64,000 nucleotides of DNA. It comes from an uncultured Caldilineaceae bacterium. GTDB taxonomy: Bacteria; Chloroflexota; Anaerolineae; Caldilineales; Caldilineaceae. The notes under the pieces were generated by a model, which saw nothing but the letters and a program-made list of their open reading frames with translations, was not told where the DNA came from and made no database searches. Below are positions 17,933 through 26,786 of the stretch, piece by piece. Position numbers and translations under genes: made by a program. The stretch spans positions 62,001 through 126,000 of the forward strand of contig CATOTS010000034.1 in the NCBI GenBank assembly GCA_951813625.1, written 5' to 3'. Position 1 is the first letter of the stretch. The number at the start of each line of letters is the position of its first letter.

Positions 17933-19876
17933 ATGACAGTTGACATGGTCATTCTCGCCGCAATTCTTGTTGTGGCGACCTTCCTCTATCTGAGCGACTG
18001 GCTGTCGATTGAAACGACGTCGGCTCTCGCCATCGCTGCGCTTGCGCTGACCGGCATCCTCGACACGGGGGAGGCGCTCTCCGGCTTCGCCAGCACGGCC
18101 ACGCTCACAGTGGGCGCCATGTTTATCATCAGCGGCGGCCTACTGCGTACCGGTGCGCTTGAAATCGTCACGATTGGACTAGCCCGCTTCTCTCGGGGCA
18201 GCCCGCGCCGTCTGCTGATACTGCTCGGCGGCGTCATTCCCCTGGCCAGCGCAGTCATGAACAACACGCCCGTTGTGGTCATGATGGCCCCGGTCGTACT
18301 GTCGCTCAGCCAGCGCTTTCGCATTCAACCCTCCAAGCTCCTTATCCCGTTGAGCTACTTTGCGGTGCTCGGCGGAACGATAACCCTCCTCGGGACCAGC
18401 ACCAACATTCTGGTCGACGATCTCTACCGCAACGCCGGCGGACCTGGGTTCAATTTCCTTACTTTTACCCCGCTGGGCCTCATCTTCACCGTAGCCGGCG
18501 GACTCTTCGTCGTCTTTACCAGCCAGAAGCTGCTGCCCGATCGTGCGCCGGTTGGCGCGCTGGACAGCGGACGCCACCAGCGCACACCTTTTGTGGCTGA
18601 AATGACTGTCTCCAGAATGAGCCCTTTGCTCGGCCAGACCGTAGGTGAGCTGTTCAGCGATGGATTCGGCGTCCGCATGCCCCAGCGCAGGTCGGAGCGT
18701 CATCACCGCCGCCTCTCCCATCTGCGCCGCGCCCTGCATGAGGACGGCAGCGCGGCTGAAGGACGAATCGAGCTGCTCGAGCTGATGCGCGACGGCGAAC
18801 CGTTTCGAGCTGGCCGGCAGGGGACGGCCCGCCTCGGCCTCAGAGGTCGATTCGAGCCGAAGGAAGCATTGTCATTGCGCCTTCAGGAGGGAGACGTCCT
18901 GGTCATCTGCGGCCCGCCCCCGCTCATCTCCCGCTTCACCGAGACTAACTCTGCCGGGGACGCCGTCTCAGGCGCCAGTCCCAACTATTCGCCGGCCGAT
19001 AAGACTACAGGGAGTTCACCAGCTACGCGCATCGTCGAGGCGGTCATTCTGCCTGATTCGAGCGCCGTAGGCAGGCGTTTGGCCCAACTGGACCTGGAGG
19101 ACAGCCATCACGTCCATGTCGTTGGCTTACAGAGGCACGGCGGCCAGCGAAGAGTGAGCCCGAGCCAAGCGCGCCTCCACCGAGGGGACGTTCTACTGCT
19201 GCAGGGCACGCGTTCGGGCCTTCAAGCGGCGAGCGAACATTTCAAGCTCCTGCTGGTCGAAGGTGTCGAATCCGCCATAGTCAGGCGCGCCAAGAACCGG
19301 CTGGCCTTGCTGATAATGGGGGCAGTCATTCTCCTTGCCATTCTGACAGACCTGCCCATTGTCATTCTTGCGCTCGGCGGCGCCGCCCTCATGGTCGTTA
19401 CCCGCTGCCTCCGCACCGATGAGGCCATGTCTTCTCTGGACGGCGCTACCCTCTTACTCCTGGCGGGTACGATTCCCCTCGGCACGGCCATGCAGAAGAC
19501 CGGCCTGGCCCAGCTACTTGTCGATCAGCTGGTCTCCTTTTCCGGGCAGCTAAATCCGGTCGTCATGCTGTCGCTGTTCTACCTCTTCACCAGCCTGCTG
19601 ACACAGCTGATCAGCAACAACGCCGTCGCCGTTCTGCTCACACCCATTGCGCTTTCGATGGCTGCTACCTTGCAGGTCAACCCACAGCCGCTGTTGATGA
19701 CGATTGCCTTCGGCGCCTCGGCCAGCTTCATGACGCCGATGGGATACCAGACCAACGCCATCGTCCGCGGCGCCGGCGGCTACACTTTTGGCGATTACCT
19801 CCGCATTGGCATACCCTTGACCCTCATCATGTGGCTCCTGGCCACAATTTTGATACCCTATTTCTGGCCACTTTAG
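17933..19876 (+). CDS. SLC13/DASS-type permease with central RCK_C domains
   Basis: This encodes 647 residues. N- and C-terminal membrane halves of about five to six segments each surround a hydrophilic middle (about 215-450). The transport hallmarks are visible: SAVMNNTPVVVMMAPVV in the first half and LISNNAVAVLLTPIA plus MGYQTNAIVRGAGGY in the second, the SNT-type substrate and sodium sites of the divalent anion:Na+ symporter family. The middle carries two TrkA_C (RCK_C)-like regulatory units, seen at LRLQEGDVLVICG and ARLHRGDVLLLQG. Such proteins usually import sulfate, dicarboxylates or similar anions; the substrate cannot be assigned. No good ribosome-binding site precedes the ATG at 17933. 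The lactonase gene follows after 45 bases and may be co-transcribed. Confidence 0.85.
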   Translation: MTVDMVILAAILVVATFLYLSDWLSIETTSALAIAALALTGILDTGEALSGFASTATLTVGAMFIISGGLLRTGALEIVTIGLARFSRGSPRRLLILLGGVIPLASAVMNNTPVVVMMAPVVLSLSQRFRIQPSKLLIPLSYFAVLGGTITLLGTSTNILVDDLYRNAGGPGFNFLTFTPLGLIFTVAGGLFVVFTSQKLLPDRAPVGALDSGRHQRTPFVAEMTVSRMSPLLGQTVGELFSDGFGVRMPQRRSERHHRRLSHLRRALHEDGSAAEGRIELLELMRDGEPFRAGRQGTARLGLRGRFEPKEALSLRLQEGDVLVICGPPPLISRFTETNSAGDAVSGASPNYSPADKTTGSSPATRIVEAVILPDSSAVGRRLAQLDLEDSHHVHVVGLQRHGGQRRVSPSQARLHRGDVLLLQGTRSGLQAASEHFKLLLVEGVESAIVRRAKNRLALLIMGAVILLAILTDLPIVILALGGAALMVVTRCLRTDEAMSSLDGATLLLLAGTIPLGTAMQKTGLAQLLVDQLVSFSGQLNPVVMLSLFYLFTSLLTQLISNNAVAVLLTPIALSMAATLQVNPQPLLMTIAFGASASFMTPMGYQTNAIVRGAGGYTFGDYLRIGIPLTLIMWLLATILIPYFWPL

Positions 19877-19921
19877 ACACGGCAATCGTCTGCCTCCGAC
19901 ACCAAGTAAGGAGATAGTTCA

Positions 19922-20902
19922 ATGTCAACGCCCTATCTGTCAGACCGAGATTGGACCCACGGCGTCATCCGCTATCCCGACCCCGCGGTCGAAGTCCTGG
20001 ACGATCGCTTCGGCCCGTACAGGATTGGCAATGCCGTGGTCGAGCGCCTTTTCACCGGTTGCCGGTGGGCCGAGGGCCCGGTTTGGTTTGGCGACGCACG
20101 CTGCCTGATCTGGAGCGACATACCGAACAACCGCATGTTGCGATGGCACGAAGATACAGGCGAGGTCGACGTCTATCGCAGCCCGGCCTTCCACAGCAAC
20201 GGCAACACGCGCGACCGGCAGGGCCGGCTGGTGACCTGCGAGCACACCGGACGGCGCATCACGCGGACGGAGCACGACGGCTCCGTTACGGTTCTGATGG
20301 ACAGCTTCGAGGGCAAGCCGATAAACTCTCCCAACGACGTCGTCGTACACTCCGACGGCAGCGTTTGGTTCACAGACCCCGGCTACGGGCTGCTGCTCAA
20401 CTACGAAGGGGCGCGCGCCGAGGCCGAACTCCCCAATCGCGTCTACCGACTCGATCCCGAAACCGGAGAAGCAACCATCGTCGCCGACGACTTTCTGCGC
20501 CCCAATGGCCTCTGCTTCTCGCCCGACGAAAGCCTGCTCTACATCGTCGACACCGGTCGCTCGCACGACCCGGACGGCCCCTCCCACATTCGCGTATTCG
20601 ACGTGACCGGTGACAACCGGCTCACAAACGGCAGGCTGTTCGTCGACATGAACCCCGGCATGGCCGATGGGATTCGTTGCGACGTCGATGGCAATCTCTG
20701 GGCGGGCACGGGCTGGGCGGGCTCCGGTTTTGACGGCGTGCACTGCTACGCGCCCGACGGCACACGCATCGGCCAGATTCATTTGCCCGAAATTTGCGCC
20801 AACCTTTGTTTTGGCGGAGCAAACAAGAATCGTCTCTTCATGGCCGGCAGCCAGTCAATCTATGCCGTCTACCTCGAAACAACGGGCGCGCAACACCCGT
20901 AA
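19922..20902 (+). CDS. SMP-30/gluconolactonase family lactonase
   Basis: This encodes 326 residues of a six-bladed beta-propeller hydrolase that opens sugar-acid lactones. Family metal and catalytic positions are visible in order: Glu in CRWAEGPVWFGD, Asn in INSPNDVVVHSDGS followed by WFTDPGYG, Asn in RPNGLCFSPDES, and Asp in MADGIRCDVDGNLW. There is no signal peptide, so it is cytoplasmic. AAGGAG lies 10 bases before the ATG. It is followed by a 73-residue protein gene and lies near a uronate-dehydrogenase-like gene and a YjhG-type dehydratase, which fits hydrolysis of an aldonolactone or aldarolactone before dehydration. A second paralogue is at 28900. Confidence 0.9.
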   Translation: MSTPYLSDRDWTHGVIRYPDPAVEVLDDRFGPYRIGNAVVERLFTGCRWAEGPVWFGDARCLIWSDIPNNRMLRWHEDTGEVDVYRSPAFHSNGNTRDRQGRLVTCEHTGRRITRTEHDGSVTVLMDSFEGKPINSPNDVVVHSDGSVWFTDPGYGLLLNYEGARAEAELPNRVYRLDPETGEATIVADDFLRPNGLCFSPDESLLYIVDTGRSHDPDGPSHIRVFDVTGDNRLTNGRLFVDMNPGMADGIRCDVDGNLWAGTGWAGSGFDGVHCYAPDGTRIGQIHLPEICANLCFGGANKNRLFMAGSQSIYAVYLETTGAQHP

Positions 20903-20944
20903 CACTAAGACTATATTCATTTGATTCGGAAGGAGAAGAACGCG

Positions 20945-21166
20945 ATGCCCTACTCAATTCAGTCAACGCTGCAGGAACTTTTGAGCAACGAGCAGGCCAA
21001 GGCCGTGATCGAAAAGCACATGCCCGGCGCCTCCTCGCACCCCGATTTGCCCATGGCCATGCACATGACCCTGCAGCAGATCTCATACTATCCGGAGGCT
21101 GCGCAGGCGGGGCTGACGCAGGACAAATTGCAGGCAATAGAAGCCGAACTGAAGTTACTTGGCTGA
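20945..21166 (+). CDS. small conserved protein, carbohydrate-gene associated
   Basis: This encodes 73 residues starting MPYSIQSTLQELLSN, with GGAAGGAGAAG just upstream of ATG 20945. The sequence (AKAVIEKHMPGASSHPDL, AMHMTLQQISYYPEA, ITQDKL-like LTQDKLQAIEAEL) resembles a short helical domain that I recall from the C terminus of some glycoside hydrolases, where it reads LLADPAAKAVLEKHLPG. It occurs here as a free protein. It lies 42 bases after the lactonase and is probably co-transcribed with it. Its function is unknown. Confidence 0.75.
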   Translation: MPYSIQSTLQELLSNEQAKAVIEKHMPGASSHPDLPMAMHMTLQQISYYPEAAQAGLTQDKLQAIEAELKLLG

Positions 21167-21196
21167 GGAGCAGGAAGGGGGTACGGCGCGCCAGGC

Positions 21197-21934
21197 CTAG
21201 AAGTCTCCGCGTTTGCGCGCCATCTCAAAGGCGTCATCCTGGGGCGTATAGTTGAGGATCGCCATGGTGTCGGTCATGTCCAGCCGCTTGTAGCGGTTGT
21301 CCGAAATGCCGTGAAAGTTGCCGAACATCACATCGTCGCCGGCCTCGACTGCGGCGGCGATCAACCCCGCGTTGTCTTCCAACGTCTGGATGATGTCGAC
21401 ATACTCGTGGTCCCAGTGAATCATCTCAGAGTCCCGGTATTGCACCGCGCCGAAGCGCAGGCACAGTGAAGACAGGCCGTGCGTGTGCGAATAGTAACGC
21501 GCCAGCGCCTCGCCCCAGCATTTTGTCGCACCGTACAGGTTGATCGGGTAGACCGGCATCTGTGTGTGCACCTGCTGGTCAACCGGGTAACCCAGGACCG
21601 CGTTGATGCTGCTGGCATAGACAACGCGCCGACATCCGGCTTGGCGGGCAGCCTCAAAGACATTGTAAGTTGCAATCACGTTGTCAGGCAGCAGGCTCTC
21701 CCAGGGGGCATCCATATTGGGGTTGGCGCCGAGATGTACTACCGTGTCTATCTCGTCGAAGAGGGGACGAATGGCGTCCATGTCGCTCAGGTCCGCCTTG
21801 ACGAAGGGCGCGCCCTTCGCGTCCTGCGGTTCGACGATGTCCGACAACAGGAAGTCATAGGTGTCGGCATAGGCGTTGTGAAAGAAACTGCCGATCTTGC
21901 CGGCCGCGCCGGTTAGCAATAGTTTACGCGCCAT
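21197..21934 (-). CDS. NAD-dependent sugar dehydrogenase/epimerase (uronate dehydrogenase-like)
   Basis: This encodes 245 residues of the extended SDR family. The Rossmann glycine motif is LLTGAAGKIGSFF (about 6-18), the acidic residue binding NAD ribose is in LLSDIVEP, and catalytic Ser and Tyr-x3-Lys are in YASSINAVLG and NLYGATKCWGEALA. The short length and the missing long C-terminal substrate domain are typical of uronate dehydrogenases (Udh), which oxidise uronates to aldarolactones. The neighbouring lactonase would open that product. A generic NDP-sugar epimerase is the alternative. It is convergent with the lactonase unit. Confidence 0.8.
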   Translation of the reverse strand: MARKLLLTGAAGKIGSFFHNAYADTYDFLLSDIVEPQDAKGAPFVKADLSDMDAIRPLFDEIDTVVHLGANPNMDAPWESLLPDNVIATYNVFEAARQAGCRRVVYASSINAVLGYPVDQQVHTQMPVYPINLYGATKCWGEALARYYSHTHGLSSLCLRFGAVQYRDSEMIHWDHEYVDIIQTLEDNAGLIAAAVEAGDDVMFGNFHGISDNRYKRLDMTDTMAILNYTPQDDAFEMARKRGDF

Positions 21935-21987
21935 GATCGTCCTTTAGATTCTTGCCTCTCCTGAAGGGCAAACCGGTATCCAATTCT

Positions 21988-22728
21988 TCAGTCTTTTTCG
22001 AGCACGGCGGCATATTGTGCGCCTCCGCTCTCAAGAAACGCCGCTGTGCGCCAGCCAGTCCCCTCTACGATTTCCTCTAACTCCGTCTGCGGTACCATAA
22101 GGTAATCAAACCAGTCGCCAATCCGGTCCCGGTACCTGACCCGCAGGCGAAGCTCGCCGGGAAGCCGTCCTTGCTGCCGGTTACGCGCATGATAGGCCAA
22201 ATGCTCCGGTTTGTCGGTAGCGTAAACGTTAAGACTTTCGGCGACAATGCGAGCGCCGTCGCGAGTAAGCTTTTTGAGGCGACGCAGCATCCAGCGGGCC
22301 CGACGCGGATTGGCGAACAGCCCGAAATTGTTTCCCAGCATGAGAACGGTGTCGAAAACACCCAGCGAGCTGTCCACGCGGTGGAAAGGCAGTTGCCGAA
22401 CGTTGTGAACGCCTCTCTGCCGGCACACCTCAAGAATTCCAGCAGAAACGTCGATGCCGACAACCTCGTGCCCCTGCTCCTGCAGGTACAATGCAAAACG
22501 GCCGGCCCCAACGCCGACGTCCAAAACGCGGCCGCGCACAAATGCCATCGCCTCTTTCACGTAATCGGGCCACTCGTCATAGGACGAAAAGTACATCGGC
22601 AGATTGTCGGTCGCGGCCACATAGCCGTCGTCCCGCTCGATGACCTCAATGCAACTTATGCCTGCAAAGTAATCTGAGAGCAGAAGACCCCAGGCGTCGC
22701 TTGAACTACTTTCCCTGGTCATTTTCAC
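21988..22728 (-). CDS. class I SAM-dependent methyltransferase
   Basis: This encodes 246 residues; the start may be 22728 or the ATG two codons further in. The Rossmann-type SAM-binding motif I is GRVLDVGVGAGRFALYLQ (about 66-83), motif II acidic residue is in HEVVGIDVSAGILEVCR, and the later strands include VFDTVLMLGNNFGLF. The substrate is not evident. The C-terminal part with VRYRDRIGDWFDYLMVP is common in small-molecule methyltransferases. It lies upstream of the Udh-like gene on the same strand, 53 bases apart, so they may form an operon. A role in that pathway is uncertain. Confidence 0.8.
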   Translation of the reverse strand: MKMTRESSSSDAWGLLLSDYFAGISCIEVIERDDGYVAATDNLPMYFSSYDEWPDYVKEAMAFVRGRVLDVGVGAGRFALYLQEQGHEVVGIDVSAGILEVCRQRGVHNVRQLPFHRVDSSLGVFDTVLMLGNNFGLFANPRRARWMLRRLKKLTRDGARIVAESLNVYATDKPEHLAYHARNRQQGRLPGELRLRVRYRDRIGDWFDYLMVPQTELEEIVEGTGWRTAAFLESGGAQYAAVLEKD

Positions 22729-22761
22729 GCCGAATTCGCCACTTCCCAGCCTGCAAAACGC

Positions 22762-22790
22762 TTGTCCATCTTACTCCCCCATGCTATAAA
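22762..22790 (+). promoter_or_regulatory. sigma70-type promoter of the YjhG-type dehydratase
   Basis: TTGTCC (22762-22767), a 17-base spacer and TATAAA (22785-22790) lie about 65 bases before the ATG at 22857. TTGTCC with a 17-base spacer recurs at 33346, which supports both calls. Confidence 0.6.
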
Positions 22791-22856
22791 GGGCAAGCAA
22801 TAGCCTACCTCAAAAAGGCGGAATAGATTGACTCACTCTCCATAAAGGAACGGGAT

Positions 22857-24875
22857 ATGCCCAGCACAGACGCCGCCCAAATCTCCGTTGATAACGACGA
22901 TCCGTCTCTCTTCGAAGTGGAGACGAACGCGGCCGGTCCTGCCGGTGAACTGCCTCTCGACGATGAGTTCCTTCGCAACGCGCCCAGCGGCGACATTTTC
23001 GGCCTCACCCAGGACGCCGGCATGGGATGGTCTCCCCGCCGTCTTCGCAACCCGGAGTTCCTCATTCTCAGCACGCAGGGTGGCATTCGTGCGCCCGACG
23101 GATCTCCGATCGCACTCGGCTACCACACCGGCCACTGGGAGGTAGGCCTGCTGATGGAGGCCGCGGCCGCGCGTCTCAAGGAGCTCGGCATGGTCCCGTT
23201 CGCCGGCTTCGTCACCGACCCGTGCGACGGCCGCACCCAGGGCACGACCGGCATGATGGACTCGCTGCCCTATCGCAACGACGCCGCAATCGTCCTCCGC
23301 CGGCTCATAAGGTCCTTGCCTACGCGCAAGGGCGTCATGGGGATCGCCACCTGCGACAAAGGCCTCCCGGCCATGATGATCGCACTTGCCTCACAGCGGG
23401 AACTGCCGGTCGTCCTCGTGCCGGGAGGCGTGACGCTGCCACCGACCGAAGGCGAGGACGCCGGCAAGATTCAGACGATCGGCGCGCGCTTCTCTCACGG
23501 AGAAATCACGATTGAAGAGGCGGCCGAGCTCGGCTGCCGCGCCTGTGCAACGCCCGGCGGCGGCTGTCAGTTCCTCGGCACGGCAGCCACCTCGCAGGTC
23601 GTCGCCGAAGCGCTCGGCATGACGCTCATGCACGCCGCGCTCGCGCCTTCCGGCCAGCCGATCTGGCTGGACTTGGCCGACCGCTCCGCCCGCGCCTTGG
23701 TTTCACTACACGAAAACGAAGTCCCCTGCGCCGATATCCTCAGCGAAGACGCGCTCCACAACGCCATGGTCGTCCACGCGGCCTTCGGCGGCTCAACAAA
23801 CCTGCTCCTCCACATCCCCGCGGTTGCCCACGCCGCCGGCCTGCCCCGGCCCACCGTGGCCGACTGGCAGCGTATCAACGCCGAGGTGCCCCGTCTCGTC
23901 GACGTCCTGCCCAACGGACCCAAGGGACATCCAACAATCCAGGCTTTTCTGGCCGGCGGCGTACCCGAGGTGATGCTCCATCTGCGCGAGCTCGACCTAC
24001 TCCGCCTGGAAGTGCTCACCGTCCACGGCCGCCGCCTGGATGAACTCCTCGACGAGTGGCAAGTCAGCGAACGCCGCAAACGCCTGCGCGAGCGGCTTTT
24101 TGCCGCCGAAGGCGTCGATCCCGACGACGTCATCATGGATCCGCGGAGCGCTGCCGCCAGGGGGCTGACCAGCACAGTCACCTTCCCAACCGGCAATCTC
24201 GCGCCCGAGGGATCGGTCATCAAGAGCACGGCAATCGACCCTTCGGTCGTCGACGATGACGGTGTCTACCGCAATACCGGGACGGCCCGCGTTTTCGTAA
24301 GCGAGCTCGAGGCCATCGCCGCCATAAAGGGCAATCACGAGAAACCGGTTCAGGCCGGTGACATTCTAGTTCTGATTGGTCGAGGACCGATGGGGAGCGG
24401 AATGGAGGAGACCTATCAGTTGACTTCGGCGCTGCGATACCTGCCCTTCGGCAAACAGGTCGCGCTGATCACTGACGCCCGTTTTTCCGGCGTGAGCACA
24501 GGCGCCTGCATCGGCCACATCGGCCCTGAGGCGCTGGCCGACGGCCCGATCGGCCGCGTGCGCGAAGGGGATTCGATCCGCATCGAAGTCGATACCGTCA
24601 ATCTATTGGGCGCCATCGACCTCATTGCCGAACCCCATGGAAACGGCAATGGGGCAGACCCGGCTCTTGCCGAGCAGCGGGAAGAAGGGTCCGAAATCCT
24701 GGCACAGCGCAAACCCCATCCCGAGCTGGCCGGCGACCCGCGTCTACCCGCTGACACCCGGCTCTGGGCTGCATTGCAGGCGGCGAGCGGCGGCACTTGG
24801 GGCGGCTGCGTCTACGATACCGACCGCATCCTCGAACTGCTCGAGGCCGGAGAAAAGGCCCTTGCACAGTCGTGA
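22857..24875 (+). CDS. yjhG: YjhG/YagF-type sugar-acid dehydratase (IlvD/Edd superfamily)
   Basis: This encodes 672 residues, longer than IlvD (about 560-615) and close to E. coli YjhG (655). IlvD/Edd enzymes use an Fe-S cluster and Mg2+ to dehydrate hydroxy acids to 2-keto-3-deoxy acids. Conserved cluster-region cysteines are visible in TDPCDGRTQG, ATCDKGLPAMM and ATPGGGCQFLGTA. The catalytic C-terminal region shows DARFSGVSTGACIGHIGPEA. Length and these motifs place it in the D-xylonate/aldonate dehydratase subgroup. With the nearby lactonase and uronate-dehydrogenase-like enzyme it suggests non-phosphorylated oxidation of a pentose or uronate. The exact substrate (xylonate, galactonate or similar) is not readable. 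Confidence 0.9.
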   Translation: MPSTDAAQISVDNDDPSLFEVETNAAGPAGELPLDDEFLRNAPSGDIFGLTQDAGMGWSPRRLRNPEFLILSTQGGIRAPDGSPIALGYHTGHWEVGLLMEAAAARLKELGMVPFAGFVTDPCDGRTQGTTGMMDSLPYRNDAAIVLRRLIRSLPTRKGVMGIATCDKGLPAMMIALASQRELPVVLVPGGVTLPPTEGEDAGKIQTIGARFSHGEITIEEAAELGCRACATPGGGCQFLGTAATSQVVAEALGMTLMHAALAPSGQPIWLDLADRSARALVSLHENEVPCADILSEDALHNAMVVHAAFGGSTNLLLHIPAVAHAAGLPRPTVADWQRINAEVPRLVDVLPNGPKGHPTIQAFLAGGVPEVMLHLRELDLLRLEVLTVHGRRLDELLDEWQVSERRKRLRERLFAAEGVDPDDVIMDPRSAAARGLTSTVTFPTGNLAPEGSVIKSTAIDPSVVDDDGVYRNTGTARVFVSELEAIAAIKGNHEKPVQAGDILVLIGRGPMGSGMEETYQLTSALRYLPFGKQVALITDARFSGVSTGACIGHIGPEALADGPIGRVREGDSIRIEVDTVNLLGAIDLIAEPHGNGNGADPALAEQREEGSEILAQRKPHPELAGDPRLPADTRLWAALQAASGGTWGGCVYDTDRILELLEAGEKALAQS

Positions 24876-24930
24876 CGGGCTGCAGGCCGAGCCGGCCCGG
24901 CCCGGCCTGCGTCACGCGATGCCGGCTGTA

Positions 24931-25614
24931 TTATGGGTCGCTGCAGTCGCGCGTAAATCCACACAGCTCGCAGATGATTTTGCAGTGCCGCTTGCTCACC
25001 GCGCCGCCGCATAGCCAGCAGTATGTGTCATCGGCGGACTGGTTGGCGGACTGGTCGGCGGGCTGGTCGACCGACTGTGCGGCGGGCTCCATGTTGGCTT
25101 CGCTGTGCCTGTAACGCTCACGCTCGATCTGCCCGCCAGGACTGTAAAAGCTTGCCTCATAGCCCAGGAATTCGCCGTCCTGGTAGAGGAACTTGGCGGA
25201 AAAGAAGCGCTCCTCGAAGATCCAGGGGATGAAGAGCCTGTCTCCCGGCCACAGGTTCAAGGCTGCCAGCCGCTCGTTGTCGATCCAAGCCAGCCGGCCC
25301 TCCGGCGAGTCGATCAGCGTCCCTTTCCAGTGCCGGGCGACAAACAGCCACACATACCAATCTGCCTCGCCGTCGAAGTTGGGAAAGGTGATCTGGCCGC
25401 GCAGGAGCGGATCGCGGCAGGCAAGGCCGCTCTCTTCGTAGACCTCGCGGACCACGCACTCTTCGGGCGATTCACCCGGCTCCAGCTTGCCTCCCAGGCC
25501 GTTCCACTTGCCCTCGTGATAGTCGTTCTTACGCTTGACCCGGTGCAGCATCAGCGTCTGACCCGGCCGCTGCACGTAGCACAGCGTGGCGAGCTTCAAT
25601 CCCGGTTTGGCCAT
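24931..25614 (-). CDS. Nudix hydrolase with C-terminal zinc ribbon
   Basis: This encodes 227 residues starting MAKPGLKLATLCYV. The Nudix box is clear at about residues 40-62 (GGKLEPGES, then REVYEESGL), so it hydrolyses a nucleoside diphosphate linked to another group; the family context (LMLHRVKRKNDYHEGKWNGLG) resembles MutT/8-oxo-dGTP diphosphatases. After a short Gln/Ser/Asp-rich linker (SVDQPADQSANQSADD) a C-terminal zinc ribbon follows: CWLCGG, then CKIICELCGFTRDC. That extension is unusual for Nudix proteins. The gene follows the E1 beta gene after 2 bases and is probably co-translated. Longer starts would run into that gene. Confidence 0.85.
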   Translation of the reverse strand: MAKPGLKLATLCYVQRPGQTLMLHRVKRKNDYHEGKWNGLGGKLEPGESPEECVVREVYEESGLACRDPLLRGQITFPNFDGEADWYVWLFVARHWKGTLIDSPEGRLAWIDNERLAALNLWPGDRLFIPWIFEERFFSAKFLYQDGEFLGYEASFYSPGGQIERERYRHSEANMEPAAQSVDQPADQSANQSADDTYCWLCGGAVSKRHCKIICELCGFTRDCSDP

Positions 25615-25616
25615 TC

Positions 25617-26606
25617 TCAAAACTCCGCCAGTTCCCGTGCACGCTCGACGATCTTCTCCGCGCCGGGCCGGTAGGCGTCCTCCAGCGGCGGGCTGAAGGG
25701 CACGGGGATGTCGAGCCCGGTCAGTCGTTGAACGGGCGCGTCGAGCCACTCGAAGGCCTCCTGCGCAATCAACGCCGCCACCTCCGCGCCGACGCCGGTA
25801 TTGCCCGTGGCGCTGTGAACGATCAGCACCTTGCCGGTCCTGCGCGCCGTCTGCAGGATCGCTTCTGTGTCGAGCGGTTTGAGTGTGCGCAAATCCAGAA
25901 TCTCCGCCTCGATGCCTTCCTCGCTCAGCTGCCCCGCCGCCTGCCTTGCCTCCCGCACCTGCGCGCCATAGGTGATGATCGACACGTCGGCGCCTTCCCG
26001 CACCGTCTGTGCCTCTCCGATCGGCACCAGGTACTCGCCTTCGGGTACCGCGCCCCGCTCCGAGCGGTACAGGATCTTGCTCTCCATGTAGATGACGGGA
26101 TTGTTGTCACGTATCGCCGCGCTCAGCAGACCCTTGGCATCGGCAGGCGTTGCCGGCGCCACCACCTTCAGCCCCGGGGAGTGCGTGAACCAGGCCTCAG
26201 GGTTCTGGCTGTGGAACGGTCCCGAGCGCAAGCCGCCATCGCACGGCGCGCGAATCACCCAAGGCACCGCCCCGCCCCAGCGGTAATGGTTCGTCGCCGC
26301 GAACTGCACGATGCTGTCGAACCCGCTCGTGATAAAGTCGGCGAACTGCATCTCAATCACCGGCCGCATCCCCATCAGCGCCATGCCCGTGCCCATGCTG
26401 ATGAACGCGTTCTCGCACATCGGCGTGTTGAAGATACGCTGCGGCGGATATTTGTCCGTCAGCGGCTTCGTGACCTTGAATGCGCCGCCGAACGGCCCGG
26501 CCACATCCTCGCCGAAGATGACGACCTCGCCGTCGCGCGCCATCTCCAGATCCAGCGCCTCGGTGATCGCGGCAATATAGGTCAGTTCCCGCGTCCCGTT
26601 CATCAT
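25617..26606 (-). CDS. 2-oxoacid dehydrogenase E1 component, beta subunit
   Basis: This encodes 329 residues (start ATG-ATG at 26606/26603, MMNGTRELTYIAA). It is the beta subunit of a thiamine-diphosphate-dependent pyruvate or branched-chain 2-oxoacid dehydrogenase: VIFGEDVAGPFGGAFKVT, RIFNTPMCENAFISMGTGMA, ADFITSGFDSIVQFAA and the C-terminal transketolase domain with SIITYGAQVREARQAA and EILDLRTLKPLDTEAI. It needs an alpha subunit, E2 and E3; none is adjacent, which is unusual because alpha and beta genes are normally neighbours. The Nudix gene follows at once. Upstream an extended -10 element (26669-26677) gives a plausible promoter. Confidence 0.9.
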   Translation of the reverse strand: MMNGTRELTYIAAITEALDLEMARDGEVVIFGEDVAGPFGGAFKVTKPLTDKYPPQRIFNTPMCENAFISMGTGMALMGMRPVIEMQFADFITSGFDSIVQFAATNHYRWGGAVPWVIRAPCDGGLRSGPFHSQNPEAWFTHSPGLKVVAPATPADAKGLLSAAIRDNNPVIYMESKILYRSERGAVPEGEYLVPIGEAQTVREGADVSIITYGAQVREARQAAGQLSEEGIEAEILDLRTLKPLDTEAILQTARRTGKVLIVHSATGNTGVGAEVAALIAQEAFEWLDAPVQRLTGLDIPVPFSPPLEDAYRPGAEKIVERARELAEF

Positions 26607-26668
26607 GCTTTTCCCCACGATTCCCGCTCTGGTGCATTCCATTGAATTGGTGAGAACTGTTGGGCGCC

Positions 26669-26677
26669 ATTCTACCA
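26669..26677 (-). promoter_or_regulatory. extended -10 promoter for the E1 beta gene
   Basis: On the minus strand TGG-TAGAAT forms a TGn-TATAAT-like extended -10 about 63 bases before the start at 26606. No good -35 is seen. Confidence 0.4.
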
Positions 26678-26712
26678 TATCCGGGCTGCGAACGCGCCGA
26701 TGGCGAGAGATG

Positions 26713-26721
26713 TGATATACT
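26713..26721 (+). promoter_or_regulatory. extended -10 promoter for the toxin-antitoxin pair
   Basis: TGA-TATACT is a close extended -10 element about 66 bases before the antitoxin ATG at 26787. It is divergent from the E1 beta promoter 40 bases away. Confidence 0.45.
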
Positions 26722-26786
26722 GTCGGCGACAGAACAGAAGTGCACACTCAATGGTAAGTTACAAACGAGACGCTGTGAAGAACGGA

